A stretch of DNA of 64,000 bases from Mesorhizobium sp. WSM4311 (GCF_002295115.1 NZ_NSFV01000008.1:124001-188000), one strand, 5' to 3'. Counted from the stretch's first letter, positions 8,399 to 17,070 are shown. Numbers and translations are program-made. The notes: generated by a model from the sequence alone, not told the origin.

Positions 8399-9012
8399 CC
8401 GGGGCCGGCTCGGAGCAAGCGGCCAGCCCGGAATGGCAGGCCTTCATCTCTAGCCTCGCATCCTATGCGGACGCGGCCCGACTCGCCGAATGCTTTGACG
8501 ATGCGATCAGCGAAGCTGCGTGCCAGCGCATGTTGCAGTCGCAACGCCTGCATGAGCGGTTGTCGAAGCTTCTGCTCGATCACTACCGGCTCTCTTGCGC
8601 GACCGATGAACCGTCGGACTACGTGGATCGGGCGATTGCCTTGTCGTCGGGCGAGGAATTGGAGGACCTAGCTCTTCGCTCGGGTGCGATCTACTGGGCC
8701 GGCAATCTTGCCGCCGCCATTGACGGGCGCGAAGCCGATGCGTTGCAGACTGCGCTGGGCGCGGATCTCTGCACTTTTGCGGTTGCCAATCGCGATCTGG
8801 CCGGTCCAACGCGGCCGTTGCACCCGCTTGAGGATATCCGCGGTCGTGTCTATGCCGATGGTTTGAGCTGCCTTGGCGGATGGTGCCAGGCGATGCCCCG
8901 CGAGACAGGCGCGCGCGTCCGCATCAAGCTCATGCCGCACGAATTCGTCGACCGGACCGCCAAGCCGTTCATCGAGGCCGGTCCGGCAATTGTGCGGCGA
9001 GCGATGGGTTAG
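8395..9012 (+). CDS. nolU: Type III secretion protein NolU (SctK-like)
   Basis: A 205-residue soluble protein at the position always held by nolU, between rhcJ and nolV. NolU is the rhizobial counterpart of the sorting-platform adaptor SctK. Recognition rests on gene order, length and weak sequence features such as HPLEDIRGRVYADGL; no catalytic motif is expected. It overlaps rhcJ by four bases, which implies translational coupling. Confidence 0.8.
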   Translation: MTGAGSEQAASPEWQAFISSLASYADAARLAECFDDAISEAACQRMLQSQRLHERLSKLLLDHYRLSCATDEPSDYVDRAIALSSGEELEDLALRSGAIYWAGNLAAAIDGREADALQTALGADLCTFAVANRDLAGPTRPLHPLEDIRGRVYADGLSCLGGWCQAMPRETGARVRIKLMPHEFVDRTAKPFIEAGPAIVRRAMG

Positions 9013-9016
9013 CGCG

Positions 9017-9637
9017 ATGGCCGAAGCGGACACCGCGACCGTTGAAATACCAAGGCGCCCCTATGCCCGCATCCTGCGCGCCGCTGAAGCGCGGGCCTGG
9101 CAGGATGGATATGCATTTCTCGATGCCGCGAGGCGTGATGCCCAGCAAATGCGCGAAGCCGCCCGGCGCGCCTACGCAGCCGAATACGCTCAGGGTTATG
9201 AGGACGGCAAGGCGCAAGGCGACGCGGATGCCAGCCGGCTGATAAGCGAAACGGCAGTCAAGGTGGATCGCTATCTCGGCGGGCTCGAAGCCGAAGTCAC
9301 CGGGCTCGCCCTCGAGGTCGTCAGGCGAATTCTGGGGGAGTTCGACGTCGGCACGCTTGTCGCGAGGGCTGCTGGACAGGCCGTGACCGAAATTCGCCGT
9401 GCCAGATATCTGAAAATCCGTGTCCATCCCGCTTCCGTGGACCGGGTCCGCGAGGAGCTGGACACGGTCTTGCGCAACAGCGATCTGGGCATGATGGTTG
9501 AAATCGATGCGGATGATGCGCTGGCGCCGCCGGCCTGCATCCTCTCGACCGATATCGCCGTCATTGACGCCAGCATCGACGCCCAGCTCGATGCCGTCGC
9601 CGCCGCAATCCGGTCAAGGGCCGAGGCGCCGGCATGA
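9017..9637 (+). CDS. nolV: Type III secretion stator protein NolV (RhcL, SctL)
   Basis: A 206-residue protein of the FliH/YscL family, which forms the stator arm that holds the export ATPase. It has an N-terminal region rich in Ala and charged residues with coiled-coil character (REAARRAYAAEYAQGYEDGKA) and the FliH-type C-terminal domain (KIRVHPASVDRVREEL). The ATG at 9017 is chosen because it begins four bases after nolU ends and no good site lies upstream. Its stop overlaps the ATG of rhcN by four bases. Confidence 0.87.
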   Translation: MAEADTATVEIPRRPYARILRAAEARAWQDGYAFLDAARRDAQQMREAARRAYAAEYAQGYEDGKAQGDADASRLISETAVKVDRYLGGLEAEVTGLALEVVRRILGEFDVGTLVARAAGQAVTEIRRARYLKIRVHPASVDRVREELDTVLRNSDLGMMVEIDADDALAPPACILSTDIAVIDASIDAQLDAVAAAIRSRAEAPA

Positions 9638-10992
9638 CAGGTCCCGCCATCGATATCGAAAGCCGTCTGGCGTCCATCATTCCAAACCTCCGTTCTGGCC
9701 TTCGCGACGATTCGAGCCGTCCCCGCAAAGGACGTGTCCGGCGGGTCACCGGAACGGTCATTCATGCGACCGTCGAAGAAGCCAGGATCGGTGAGATATG
9801 CGAGCTGGTCGACCCCAGAACCGGCCGGACGACCAAGGCGGAAGTCGTAGGCCTCATGGATGAGATGGCGGTCCTTGTTCCACTGGGCGATCTGGCCGGG
9901 CTTTCAAGCCTAACCGAAGTCGTTGCGACCGGGAAGGACCAGCTGGTGCCCGTCGGCCCCGGCCTTCTGGGCCGGGTGATCAGCGCGTTCGGCGAACCTT
10001 TGGATGGCAAGCCGCTTTCGCCGGACGGCATTGTCGGCAGCTATCCGGTCAATGCCTATCCGCCATCCCCGCTGGAGCGCAGTTTGATTTCCGAGCCGAT
10101 CCAGCTCGGAATCCGCGCCCTCGACGGGCTGCTCACCTGCGCACGCGGGCAGCGCGTCGGTATCTTCGGCGAGCCAGGCGTCGGCAAGTCCATCCTGCTT
10201 TCCGATATCGTCAGCGGCACCGACGCCGATGTCGCCGTGGTCGCCCTGGTTGGCGAGCGCGGGCGCGAGGTGCGTGAATTCCTCGAACACCAGCTTGGAT
10301 CGGAAGGGCGCGAGCGGGCGATCGTCGTCGTCGCGACTTCGGACCGGCCCGCCATCGAGCGTGTCAAGGCCGCCTATGTGGCGACAACCATAGCCGAATT
10401 TTTTCGGGACCAGGGCAAGCATGTGCTGCTTGCGATGGACAACATAACGCGGTTTGCGCGTGCGCAGCGCGAGATCGGCCTGGCCTCGGGCGAGCCGCCG
10501 ACGCGCCGTGGTTTCCCGTCTTCGCTGTTTGCGGTCCTGCCGCGTCTGCTCGAGCGCTCGGGCCCCGGTCGAGTCGGGTCCATCACAAGCCTCTACAGCG
10601 TTCTCCTGGAAGGCGACGGCACGCTGGATCCGGTCGCCGAGGAAATCCAGGCGCTGCTCGACGGCCACGTCTTCCTGTCGAACGAGCTTGCGCAACGCAA
10701 CCATTTTCCCGCCATCGACGTCCTGCGCAGCCGAAGCCGCCTGATGGATGCCGTCGTGCCGCCGGCACATCGGGCTGACGCCGGCCGCTTGCGCGAACTG
10801 CTCGCCCGCTATGCCGACATCGAACTGCTCCTGCGCGTCGGCGAGTACGAAAAGGGCAGCGATGCCGTGGCGGACGAGGCGGTAGCGAAGATCGATGCCA
10901 TCAACGCCTTCCTGCGCCAGCCGTCCGCAACATATGAGACCATCGACGGGACACGCCAGCGCATGCGGGAGATCGTCAATGAAGGAGCCTGA
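9634..10992 (+). CDS. rhcN: Type III secretion ATPase RhcN (SctN)
   Basis: A 452-residue F1-type export ATPase that unfolds effectors and strips chaperones at the inner face of the injectisome. The Walker A loop GEPGVGKS lies at residues 179-186, Walker B at LLAMDNITRFARAQRE, and the conserved PPTRRGFPSSLF and GSITSLYSVLLEGD segments follow. Full length, with no missing motif. It overlaps nolV by four bases, and the next gene begins two bases after its stop. Confidence 0.96.
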   Translation: MTGPAIDIESRLASIIPNLRSGLRDDSSRPRKGRVRRVTGTVIHATVEEARIGEICELVDPRTGRTTKAEVVGLMDEMAVLVPLGDLAGLSSLTEVVATGKDQLVPVGPGLLGRVISAFGEPLDGKPLSPDGIVGSYPVNAYPPSPLERSLISEPIQLGIRALDGLLTCARGQRVGIFGEPGVGKSILLSDIVSGTDADVAVVALVGERGREVREFLEHQLGSEGRERAIVVVATSDRPAIERVKAAYVATTIAEFFRDQGKHVLLAMDNITRFARAQREIGLASGEPPTRRGFPSSLFAVLPRLLERSGPGRVGSITSLYSVLLEGDGTLDPVAEEIQALLDGHVFLSNELAQRNHFPAIDVLRSRSRLMDAVVPPAHRADAGRLRELLARYADIELLLRVGEYEKGSDAVADEAVAKIDAINAFLRQPSATYETIDGTRQRMREIVNEGA

Positions 10993-10993
10993 C

Positions 10994-11467
10994 ATGATCG
11001 CTCGACTGCGCGACCTCAGACGCCGCCGCCAGGAGCGCGCACAGGAAGAGGTGATCATAAGGCGCGCCGCCGCCAACCAGGCCGCGAGGGAAGTTCAGGA
11101 GGCGGCCGCGGCCGTCACGGAACACCTCCTGCGCACTGCTAACGCCGAGGATGCGGCCTTCGATGCGCTGGTCGGGCAGCCGGTGAATGCCGCCAGCCTC
11201 CACCGGCTGCAGGGACGGTTCGAGGTCGCCGCCAGGAAAACCGGGCAGTTGCGGGAAGGCGAGAAAATGGCCGGCGTCGTCGAGAAGCGACGGAAAGTCG
11301 AGCTGTCGGCAGCCCGCAACGACCACCGTGCGAGCATCAAGGCTGTGACCAAGCTGGACAGGCTGTCGGAGCAATTGGCCAAACGCAACGCGCGTCGCCG
11401 CCAGGCCCTCGCCGAGCTTTCCGAGGAAGAGGAGCGCGGCCAGCCGCGCTTGTCCACAGAACGATAG
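10994..11467 (+). CDS. y4yJ: Type III secretion stalk protein (Y4yJ/SctO type)
   Basis: A 157-residue, almost wholly helical and highly charged protein that fits the FliJ/YscO class of ATPase central stalk proteins; the rhizobial form is y4yJ. Long heptad-like runs (MIARLRDLRRRRQERAQEE and LDRLSEQLAKRNARRRQAL) predict an antiparallel coiled coil. The ATG at 10994 has AAGGAG six bases upstream; an in-frame ATG at 10979 overlaps rhcN and has poorer support. The assignment rests on gene order and helical character. Confidence 0.8.
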   Translation: MIARLRDLRRRRQERAQEEVIIRRAAANQAAREVQEAAAAVTEHLLRTANAEDAAFDALVGQPVNAASLHRLQGRFEVAARKTGQLREGEKMAGVVEKRRKVELSAARNDHRASIKAVTKLDRLSEQLAKRNARRRQALAELSEEEERGQPRLSTER

Positions 11468-11475
11468 CCCAATCC

Positions 11476-12594
11476 GTGATTGATATGGATGTGATGCCTC
11501 AAGACTTCGCGCCGGCAAGAACGAAAGCGCGGGCAAAACCGGCGAAACGCGCGGCGGCACAGTCGAGCAGCGGAGAGCCACTGACTTTAGCAACCGTAGC
11601 GACCGCGGATGTCGGGGCGTTGAACGCCTTCTACCGTCGCCGCACTGCCGCGCAGATCACGATTGCCGGGAAGGCCATGGCGATCGCGGCCGCCTGGCCG
11701 GGGCTGAATTCCGCGAACCAGCCGCTATGCGCTGTTGGCTTCACTGTCGGGGACATGGCCGGGCAATTGCGCCTGCCGCTTTCTGTTGTCGAGCGAGGTC
11801 TCGCCAGGGTCGACGGGGCGGTCGATATGAAACGGCTTGCGCCGGCCCACGCCGCGCTCTTGTTGGAGGCCACGTTCGAAGACGATCTCGAATATATCGA
11901 GGCCAGACTGGGCGAGAAGATCGCGATCACCTCGCTGGCACCGGCAGATGCCGTTTCGGGGGAAACTCCATTCGCTTTCGCCCTGACCGACAAGGATGAC
12001 ACCATAGGCTGCGTCCTGACGACGAATGACACCGGTCTGCCGGTACGGATCGGCCGCCTTCTCGACGAGCTCGGCAAAACCAGGCCGCCGATCCCGGCCG
12101 AATTTCCGCTGTCGGTCCGTCTTTGGCGCGGTCCGCTTGCGATCACCATTGGCGAGCTTCAAAGCCTGCAGGCTGACGATGTGGTGCTGTTCGACGACAC
12201 GGCGGAAGAGGGCGTGGCGACGCTCATCATTGCCGAGCGCCTTTTCGCGCCGGTGGGCCTGACCGCCGGCGGCCCGCAATTGCTTGCCGCGCCGACCGCA
12301 ATCACTGGATCGAACTGGGAGTGGGCCATGAACCAGAATACGCCGCCGCCGGACACCTTGGAAGAATCGACTTTGGACGAATTGCCGGTCGTCCTTGCCT
12401 TCGAGGTCGGCCGCACGGCAATGCCTCTTGGAGAAGTAAGGCAGCTTGCGCCCGGCGCCATCATTCCGCTCGTCGAGGTAACCGAGGCGACTGTCGACAT
12501 CCTTGCCAATGGCAGGCGTGTCGGCCGCGGCGAGATCGCGCGGATCGGAGAAAGCCTGGGCGTGCGGGTCCTGCGCATGTTCGACAATGCTTGA
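11476..12594 (+). CDS. rhcQ: Type III secretion C-ring protein RhcQ (SctQ)
   Basis: A 372-residue cytoplasmic sorting-platform (C-ring) protein. Two SpoA-like domains are expected; the C-terminal one is clear (LPVVLAFEVGRTAMPLGEV, then VDILANGRRVGRGEI). A first one probably lies near 195-265 (LWRGPLAITIGELQSL). The N-terminal 30 residues are basic and Ala-rich. The start is GTG at 11476, with ATG codons at 11485 and 11494 as close alternatives. The end overlaps rhcR by eight bases. Confidence 0.88.
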   Translation: MIDMDVMPQDFAPARTKARAKPAKRAAAQSSSGEPLTLATVATADVGALNAFYRRRTAAQITIAGKAMAIAAAWPGLNSANQPLCAVGFTVGDMAGQLRLPLSVVERGLARVDGAVDMKRLAPAHAALLLEATFEDDLEYIEARLGEKIAITSLAPADAVSGETPFAFALTDKDDTIGCVLTTNDTGLPVRIGRLLDELGKTRPPIPAEFPLSVRLWRGPLAITIGELQSLQADDVVLFDDTAEEGVATLIIAERLFAPVGLTAGGPQLLAAPTAITGSNWEWAMNQNTPPPDTLEESTLDELPVVLAFEVGRTAMPLGEVRQLAPGAIIPLVEVTEATVDILANGRRVGRGEIARIGESLGVRVLRMFDNA

Positions 12595-13240
12595 TAACTC
12601 GCCCAACCTGCTTGGAATCCTTATCGCCGTCGGTGTGGTTGGGTTGCTGCCTCTGGCAGTCGTCACGATGACGGGCTTCCTGAAGATATCGGTCGTGCTG
12701 TTCCTCATCCGCAACGCGCTCGGCGTTCAGCAGATGCCGCCCAATCTGGTGCTCTATGGCATAGCGCTCGTGCTGACGGTCTATGTCACCACGCCATTGC
12801 TGAGCGAAATGTCGAGCCGGCTTCAGGAAGGGCAGGTGCAGTTCCAGACAACGGATGACCTTGCCAGGGCAGCACAACTCGTCAGGGAGCCGTTGCAGCG
12901 CCACCTCATGAAGTTCACCCAGCCGCAGGAGCGGCAATTCTTTCTCGACGGAACGAACCGCCTTTGGCCGGAACAGGCGCGGCAAAACCTCAAGGACGAC
13001 GACCTGTCAATCCTTGTCCCTGCCTTTGTCGCATCCGAGCTTACCCGTGCCTTCGAGATCGGCTTCCTACTTTATCTGCCTTTCCTGATCATCGATATCG
13101 TCGTTGCGAACGTGCTGATGACGCTCGGCATGATCATGGTTTCGCCGGTCCTGATTTCGATCCCGCTGAAACTGTTCCTTTTCGTCGCGATAGACGGCTG
13201 GTCGCGGCTGATGCATGGCCTCATCCTGAGCTACTCATGA
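12587..13240 (+). CDS. rhcR: Type III secretion export-gate protein RhcR (SctR)
   Basis: A 217-residue integral membrane protein of the FliP/YscR family, five copies of which build the export gate. It shows the family motifs MTGFLKISVVLFLIRNALG near the N-terminus, a central hydrophilic loop, and the FEIGFLLYLPFLIIDIVVANVLMTLGM block. The ATG at 12587 lies inside the end of rhcQ and gives a normal family length; upstream in-frame starts would add a meaningless extension read from rhcQ. Confidence 0.95.
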   Translation: MLDNSPNLLGILIAVGVVGLLPLAVVTMTGFLKISVVLFLIRNALGVQQMPPNLVLYGIALVLTVYVTTPLLSEMSSRLQEGQVQFQTTDDLARAAQLVREPLQRHLMKFTQPQERQFFLDGTNRLWPEQARQNLKDDDLSILVPAFVASELTRAFEIGFLLYLPFLIIDIVVANVLMTLGMIMVSPVLISIPLKLFLFVAIDGWSRLMHGLILSYS

Positions 13241-13258
13241 CGCCGCCGGGGTTTTCGC

Positions 13259-13528
13259 ATGAGCAATGATTTTATTCTGGCGAAGGTCCAAGGCGCTCTT
13301 CTCACGGTTTTGCTGGCCTCCAGCCCGGCCATCGTCGCGGCACTGGCCGTCGGCGTGCTCGTCGGCCTTGCCCAGGCACTGACACAGATTCAAGATCAGT
13401 CGCTGCCGCAGACGATAAAGCTCGTCGTCATCCTTCTGGTTATCATCGTCTTTGGTCCATTGCTCGCGCAGCAGATTGCGCAACAGGCGTCGACCGCGCT
13501 GGACGAGTTTCCCATCGTCACCCGCTGA
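13259..13528 (+). CDS. rhcS: Type III secretion export-gate protein RhcS (SctS)
   Basis: An 89-residue FliQ/YscS-family membrane protein with two helices joined by the conserved QIQDQSLPQTIKL segment. Length and motif are typical. It lies 18 bases after rhcR and 9 bases before rhcT in the same operon. Confidence 0.94.
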   Translation: MSNDFILAKVQGALLTVLLASSPAIVAALAVGVLVGLAQALTQIQDQSLPQTIKLVVILLVIIVFGPLLAQQIAQQASTALDEFPIVTR

Positions 13529-13537
13529 GATACGAGG

Positions 13538-14353
13538 ATGCCGGTCGAACCGCTCTTCACCTCGGTCAAAGAGCTCCAGTTCTATCTTCTGGCAGGTGCT
13601 TTCGCGCTGGCGCGCATGACCGGGTTCATGCTGCTCATGCCGCTTTTTTCGCGTGTGCCCCTGTCAGGGCTTCTGCGCAATGGTGTTGCGTTGGCGCTGG
13701 CGGTTCCGGTCTTTCCGATGATCGTGAGCAAGCTGACGACCACCGATCTGCCGATGACGATGATCGTGCTGTACATGCTCAAGGAGGTCGTGGTCGGGGT
13801 GACACTCGGGCTGGCGATGGGCATACCGTTCTGGGCGGCGGAAGCGGCGGGCGATATACTGGATCTGCAGCGCGGCTCCTCGATGGGTGCGCTGATCGAT
13901 CCGATGATGACCCATGAGACAGGGGCCACGGGCACCTTGCTCGCCATCATCATGGTCACGATCTACCTTGCAGCCGGCGGCCTGCAGCTTTCGCTGACAG
14001 GCCTCTACGACAGCTATGGTCTTTGGCCGATCGATCATCTTCTGCCTGTGTTCAGCAAGGACGCGGCTGGAATCTTTCTCGATCTCATGAACCGCATCCT
14101 GGTGATGGCGCTGACCCTCGTTTTCCCGCTCATCATCAGCATGCTCTTGTCTGATATTGTGCTGGCCTTCCTGGCGCGTGCCTCACCGCACCTGAATGTT
14201 TTTGCGCTTTCGCTGGTCGTCAAGACATTGGTCTTCAGCCTCGTCTTCGTCCTCTACGCGGCTTTCCTTCTCTCTTACATGAATCGCGATCTCGCCTTTC
14301 TGCACGAAGCGGGCCGGCAGATCGAAGCGATCGGCTGCCGCGATTGTCAGTGA
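13538..14353 (+). CDS. rhcT: Type III secretion export-gate protein RhcT (SctT)
   Basis: A 271-residue FliR/YscT-family protein with six to seven hydrophobic segments and the family pattern LARMTGFMLLMPLFSR near the N-terminus and DLQRGSSMGALIDP in the middle. It is the last secretion gene here. In rhizobial operons rhcU (SctU, the substrate-specificity switch) normally follows directly. Instead a 157-base AT-rich gap leads to an unrelated enzyme gene, so rhcU is absent or elsewhere. Confidence 0.95.
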   Translation: MPVEPLFTSVKELQFYLLAGAFALARMTGFMLLMPLFSRVPLSGLLRNGVALALAVPVFPMIVSKLTTTDLPMTMIVLYMLKEVVVGVTLGLAMGIPFWAAEAAGDILDLQRGSSMGALIDPMMTHETGATGTLLAIIMVTIYLAAGGLQLSLTGLYDSYGLWPIDHLLPVFSKDAAGIFLDLMNRILVMALTLVFPLIISMLLSDIVLAFLARASPHLNVFALSLVVKTLVFSLVFVLYAAFLLSYMNRDLAFLHEAGRQIEAIGCRDCQ

Positions 14354-14510
14354 GAGTCAGTATGTCTATGCAAAACTGCTAATAACTTAGACTTTGCCAT
14401 CTAAGCAATAAATACAATTTATCGACGAGGAAAGATTCTGTTGATTTGACAATCCGCTAGGTCGCTATGATCCTACACTCTTTCCTGAAACGTGCGTATT
14501 TTCGGAAACC

Positions 14511-15335
14511 ATGCCTCGCCAAGTCACTTCATTGTTCTATGACAATTTGCGGCTAGTCAATGCAGACAAACTGCGGACACTGGTCAGGACGGGCGAATAT
14601 GAAGGGCGCACAGGAGGGCTTGCAGGAGGCAAGCTTCAAGCCAACGTCGTGATTGTGCCCCGTCGCTTTGCAAGCGATTTCCATCAGTTTTGCGTCCGCA
14701 ACCCTAAAGCCTGCCCCTTGGTCGCGGTAGGCCGCGCCGGCAGCCCATTGCTTCCAGCGCTAGGCGATATCGATATCCGCACCGATGCTCCGCAATACAA
14801 TATCTATCACTTTGGGGAGGTGATCCGTCAGAGGACAGATATCATCGACCTTTGGCGGGACGATTTTGCCGCCTTCGCGCTCGGCAGTGCGCTTACCGTC
14901 GAAGCGGCCCTCGTGGAAAAGGGCGTCAAGCTCCGCAGCATCGGCCACGGCAAAGCCCTCCCAAAGTTTCGGACCAAGATCATGACGCGCGGCGCGGGAC
15001 CTTTTGGTGGCGAGATGGTCGTGTCCATGCGTCCCATGAGACGCTGCGATGTCGACAAGGTTCGCGCCCTCACCGCACGCTTCCCGCTTGCCCACGGTTC
15101 TCCCATCCATGTCGGAGATCCATCGATTATCGGAGTAAGAGATCTGACCGCTCCCGATTGGGGCGATGCGGTCGAAATCCTGGAAGGGGAGGTCCCAGTG
15201 TTCTGGGCCAGCAGCCTGACCGCGCAAGATGCACTTGCTCGCGCCGAACTCGCGATCTCGATCACGGTATCGCCAGGGCATATGTTGATTACCGACGTCG
15301 ACGCCAAAGCGGATGCGGGCACTTTCAAGGTGTGA
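14511..15335 (+). CDS. Putative hydro-lyase of the YcsI/D-glutamate cyclase-like family (DUF1445)
   Basis: A 274-residue member of the DUF1445 hydro-lyase family. The family blocks are all there in order: ANVVIVPRRFASDFHQFC, RNPKACPLV, DIRTDAPQYNIYHFGE, GGEMVVSMRPM, HGSPIHVGDPSIIG, PDWGD and PVFWASSLTAQDA, then PGHMLITD. Related proteins are D-glutamate cyclases or proteins linked to 5-oxoproline and urea-amidolyase-type metabolism; the substrate here is unknown. Compared with many relatives the GCS and ACGVTPQ motifs are changed (ALGSALT and ASSLTAQ). It sits where rhcU is expected, after an AT-rich spacer with its own likely promoter. Confidence 0.88.
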   Translation: MPRQVTSLFYDNLRLVNADKLRTLVRTGEYEGRTGGLAGGKLQANVVIVPRRFASDFHQFCVRNPKACPLVAVGRAGSPLLPALGDIDIRTDAPQYNIYHFGEVIRQRTDIIDLWRDDFAAFALGSALTVEAALVEKGVKLRSIGHGKALPKFRTKIMTRGAGPFGGEMVVSMRPMRRCDVDKVRALTARFPLAHGSPIHVGDPSIIGVRDLTAPDWGDAVEILEGEVPVFWASSLTAQDALARAELAISITVSPGHMLITDVDAKADAGTFKV

Positions 15336-15486
15336 TAGCAGCGGTTCTGGCATCCAGCGATACCGTTGTCCTCATGTTCGGAAGTTGACGACCGAGACAT
15401 GTTGGGAGCATCCGTCGGCTTTTCAGGTCTAGCCCCGAACCCGTCAGTCCGCTTGCGACCCCAAAAGCGGTTCTGCAATTTGGGGG

Positions 15487-15546
15487 TTCCTGGAAGCCTT
15501 TCGAACTTTCTGCCTTGCGCCTCCAGGTGAATTGCGTTCGCTTATG
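15487..15546 (+). promoter_or_regulatory. tts-box-like 60-bp element, copy 1
   Basis: This 60-base block begins TTCCTGGAAGC, has the core CCTTTCGAACTTTCTG and ends GCTTATG. A second copy of the same length lies at 16410-16469, with 46 of 60 bases identical by hand count. The core resembles the rhizobial tts box (consensus core GCTT-N-TCGAAAGCT) bound by TtsI, and the conserved end might be a -10 region. The stretch 15336-15802 otherwise holds no convincing gene; a 94-codon frame at 15584-15868 has atypical composition and runs into the neighbouring regulator. Confidence 0.45.
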
Positions 15547-15802
15547 ATGGAAGTTCGATGTCTCTATCCGCAGCTATGCGAACTTGAGCAATACGAATTC
15601 TAGGGTTGGAGTCGGGAGAGGGCTACACAGCGAGACCCACTATCGAGGAAGCACTCTTCTACTATCGGCGATGCTCAGTCGAGAATTTAAACGTCGAAGA
15701 GGGCCTGGTATAAGGTGGTGCGCCCCCGGCACGTCGCCGGTGGGTCGTTTTGGTCGAAAAACCAGAGCGCCCGAGGTGGGACGCTCCAGAAGCCTGTCTC
15801 TA

Positions 15803-16258
15803 CTAGGCCCTGGACTTGCGCTTGGCAGGGACTTTTTTAGCAGAGACCGGCCGCGGTTTGCGTCCTAGCCCCGCCGCCTTCGCAAGTGTTGATCTTTGAG
15901 CCGCGTAATTCGGCGCAACCATCGGGTAATCCGGCTTCAATCCCCATTTCTCGCGATATTCATCCGGAGAGAGTCCGTAGTGTACCGAGAGATGCCGTTT
16001 TAGCGATTTGAATTTCTTCCCGTCTTCGAGGCAGATGATGTAGTCCGGCGCTACCGACCGTTTCCGATTGATGGCTGGCTCCTGTTTCGGCAGCTCGGCC
16101 ACATTCGGCTGGCCAAGGCCTGTCAGTGACGAATGGATCGACGCGATGAGATCTGACAACGCAGCAACGGGTAGTGGATTTTGGCTTACATAGGCAGAGA
16201 CAATGTCTGCAGTCAGCCTGACGAGATCGGCCGTCTGGGCTTCGTTTTGATCGCTCAA
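15803..16258 (-). CDS. mucR: MucR/Ros-family transcriptional regulator, zinc-less type
   Basis: A 151-residue Ros/MucR-type regulator. The DNA-binding domain reads CLEDGKKFKSLKRHLSVH, followed by YGLSPDEYREKW, the family hallmark. The second zinc-binding Cys (normally CxxC) is replaced by Asp, as in the Mesorhizobium loti Ml proteins, which fold without zinc. The N-terminal helix region serves oligomerisation, and the C-terminus is a basic tail (KKVPAKRKSRA). MucR proteins bind AT-rich targets and act as broad silencers. The gene lies between the two tts-box-like elements, so it could repress the secretion region; that is inference. Confidence 0.9.
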   Translation of the reverse strand: MSDQNEAQTADLVRLTADIVSAYVSQNPLPVAALSDLIASIHSSLTGLGQPNVAELPKQEPAINRKRSVAPDYIICLEDGKKFKSLKRHLSVHYGLSPDEYREKWGLKPDYPMVAPNYAAQRSTLAKAAGLGRKPRPVSAKKVPAKRKSRA

Positions 16259-16409
16259 GTATCAGCTCCTACGATAGGGATAAAGCTCGCCCCACGCATC
16301 TGTCGTATATCGCAATTTTGAGCGATGCCGAGAGAAATTCCACCAGCGGATACTGTTAGATGGATGTCACGGAGACCAAGCCACAGAGCGCATCCAATTC
16401 GCCTGGGCC

Positions 16410-16469
16410 TTCCTGGAAGCTTTTCGAACTTTCTGGATCGCGCCGCAGCCCGAGTTGCAGTTGCTTATG
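16410..16469 (+). promoter_or_regulatory. tts-box-like 60-bp element, copy 2
   Basis: Second copy of the block at 15487-15546, with the core AGCTTTTCGAA that matches eleven consecutive positions of the tts-box consensus, and the same GCTTATG end exactly 60 bases from the start. No intact gene follows on the plus strand: 16470-16620 has no credible reading frame. The region 16259-16620 contains nothing else recognisable. It may be the promoter of a lost effector gene. Confidence 0.45.
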
Positions 16470-16620
16470 GACAAGGTGGGTCAGTAGATTCGATTTCGGA
16501 TAAGAGGTGTCGACCTCTGGCACGTGTGCCTTGCTGATAGCGAGCGTCAGCACGAGCGCCTAAGTATTCCCAACGACAGCTTTGCGCCCATGCAGGCAGC
16601 GGCATACGTCAAAACAACGC

Positions 16621-17070
16621 TTAAAGCGTGTCGTCTGAATCCGTTGAGACGTGACGCTCGGTTCTGCCGCCCCATTCCTCGGGCGCGACATCGGCGATCG
16701 TCTGCGAGAAAGTCCAGGCGTGGCCGGCGAGATCGCGGCAGGAATATTGCCGTTCGCCATAGGGGTAGCTCGTCGGCGCGGTCAGCGCCATGGCGCCACG
16801 GCGCATCGCGCGGCGGTGGTGCGCATCGACATCCTCGACACGCACCATCACCGAGAATTCCTCGTCGCCGGGCGACGGCGCGGATCCGCCGCTCTTCAGG
16901 GTCGTGACCACGACGGCCCCGTCGCCGAAGCCGAGGTGGACGCGATGATTGCCGATCGTCAGCCGCAATTCGAATCCGAAGGCTTCGCAGAGCCAACGAC
17001 TCGCCGCTTCCACATCTGGGTAGGCAAGCACCGGTATGACCGTATTGGCAGGCATGGAGCGGTTCTGCAT
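16621..17070 (-). CDS. VOC-family (glyoxalase/bleomycin-resistance-like) protein
   Basis: A 149-residue protein with the paired beta-alpha-beta modules of the vicinal-oxygen-chelate superfamily, PhnB-like subtype: VIPVLAYPDVEAASRWLCEAFGF, then VRVEDVDAHHRRAMRRGA and YGERQYSCRDLAGHAWTFSQT. The last segment is typical of single-domain VOC proteins that bind a metal or small ligand. A strong GGAAGGAGG ribosome site precedes the ATG. The reaction is unknown. The region around it has ordinary codon use. Confidence 0.88.
   Translation of the reverse strand: MQNRSMPANTVIPVLAYPDVEAASRWLCEAFGFELRLTIGNHRVHLGFGDGAVVVTTLKSGGSAPSPGDEEFSVMVRVEDVDAHHRRAMRRGAMALTAPTSYPYGERQYSCRDLAGHAWTFSQTIADVAPEEWGGRTERHVSTDSDDTL

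Noticed and set aside
14446..14471. TTGACA...TATGAT as a sigma-70 promoter of the DUF1445 gene
   Set aside because: The spacer is only 14 bases; TTGATT at 14441 would give 19. Neither is convincing enough to list.
15584..15868. 94-codon frame on the plus strand downstream of the first tts-box-like element
   Set aside because: Arg/Gly/Ser-rich, no ribosome site, no domain, and it runs into the convergent MucR gene; judged chance.
16518..16535. TGGCAC...TTGCT resembling a sigma-54 promoter
   Set aside because: The spacing between the GG and GC elements is two bases too long and no gene follows.
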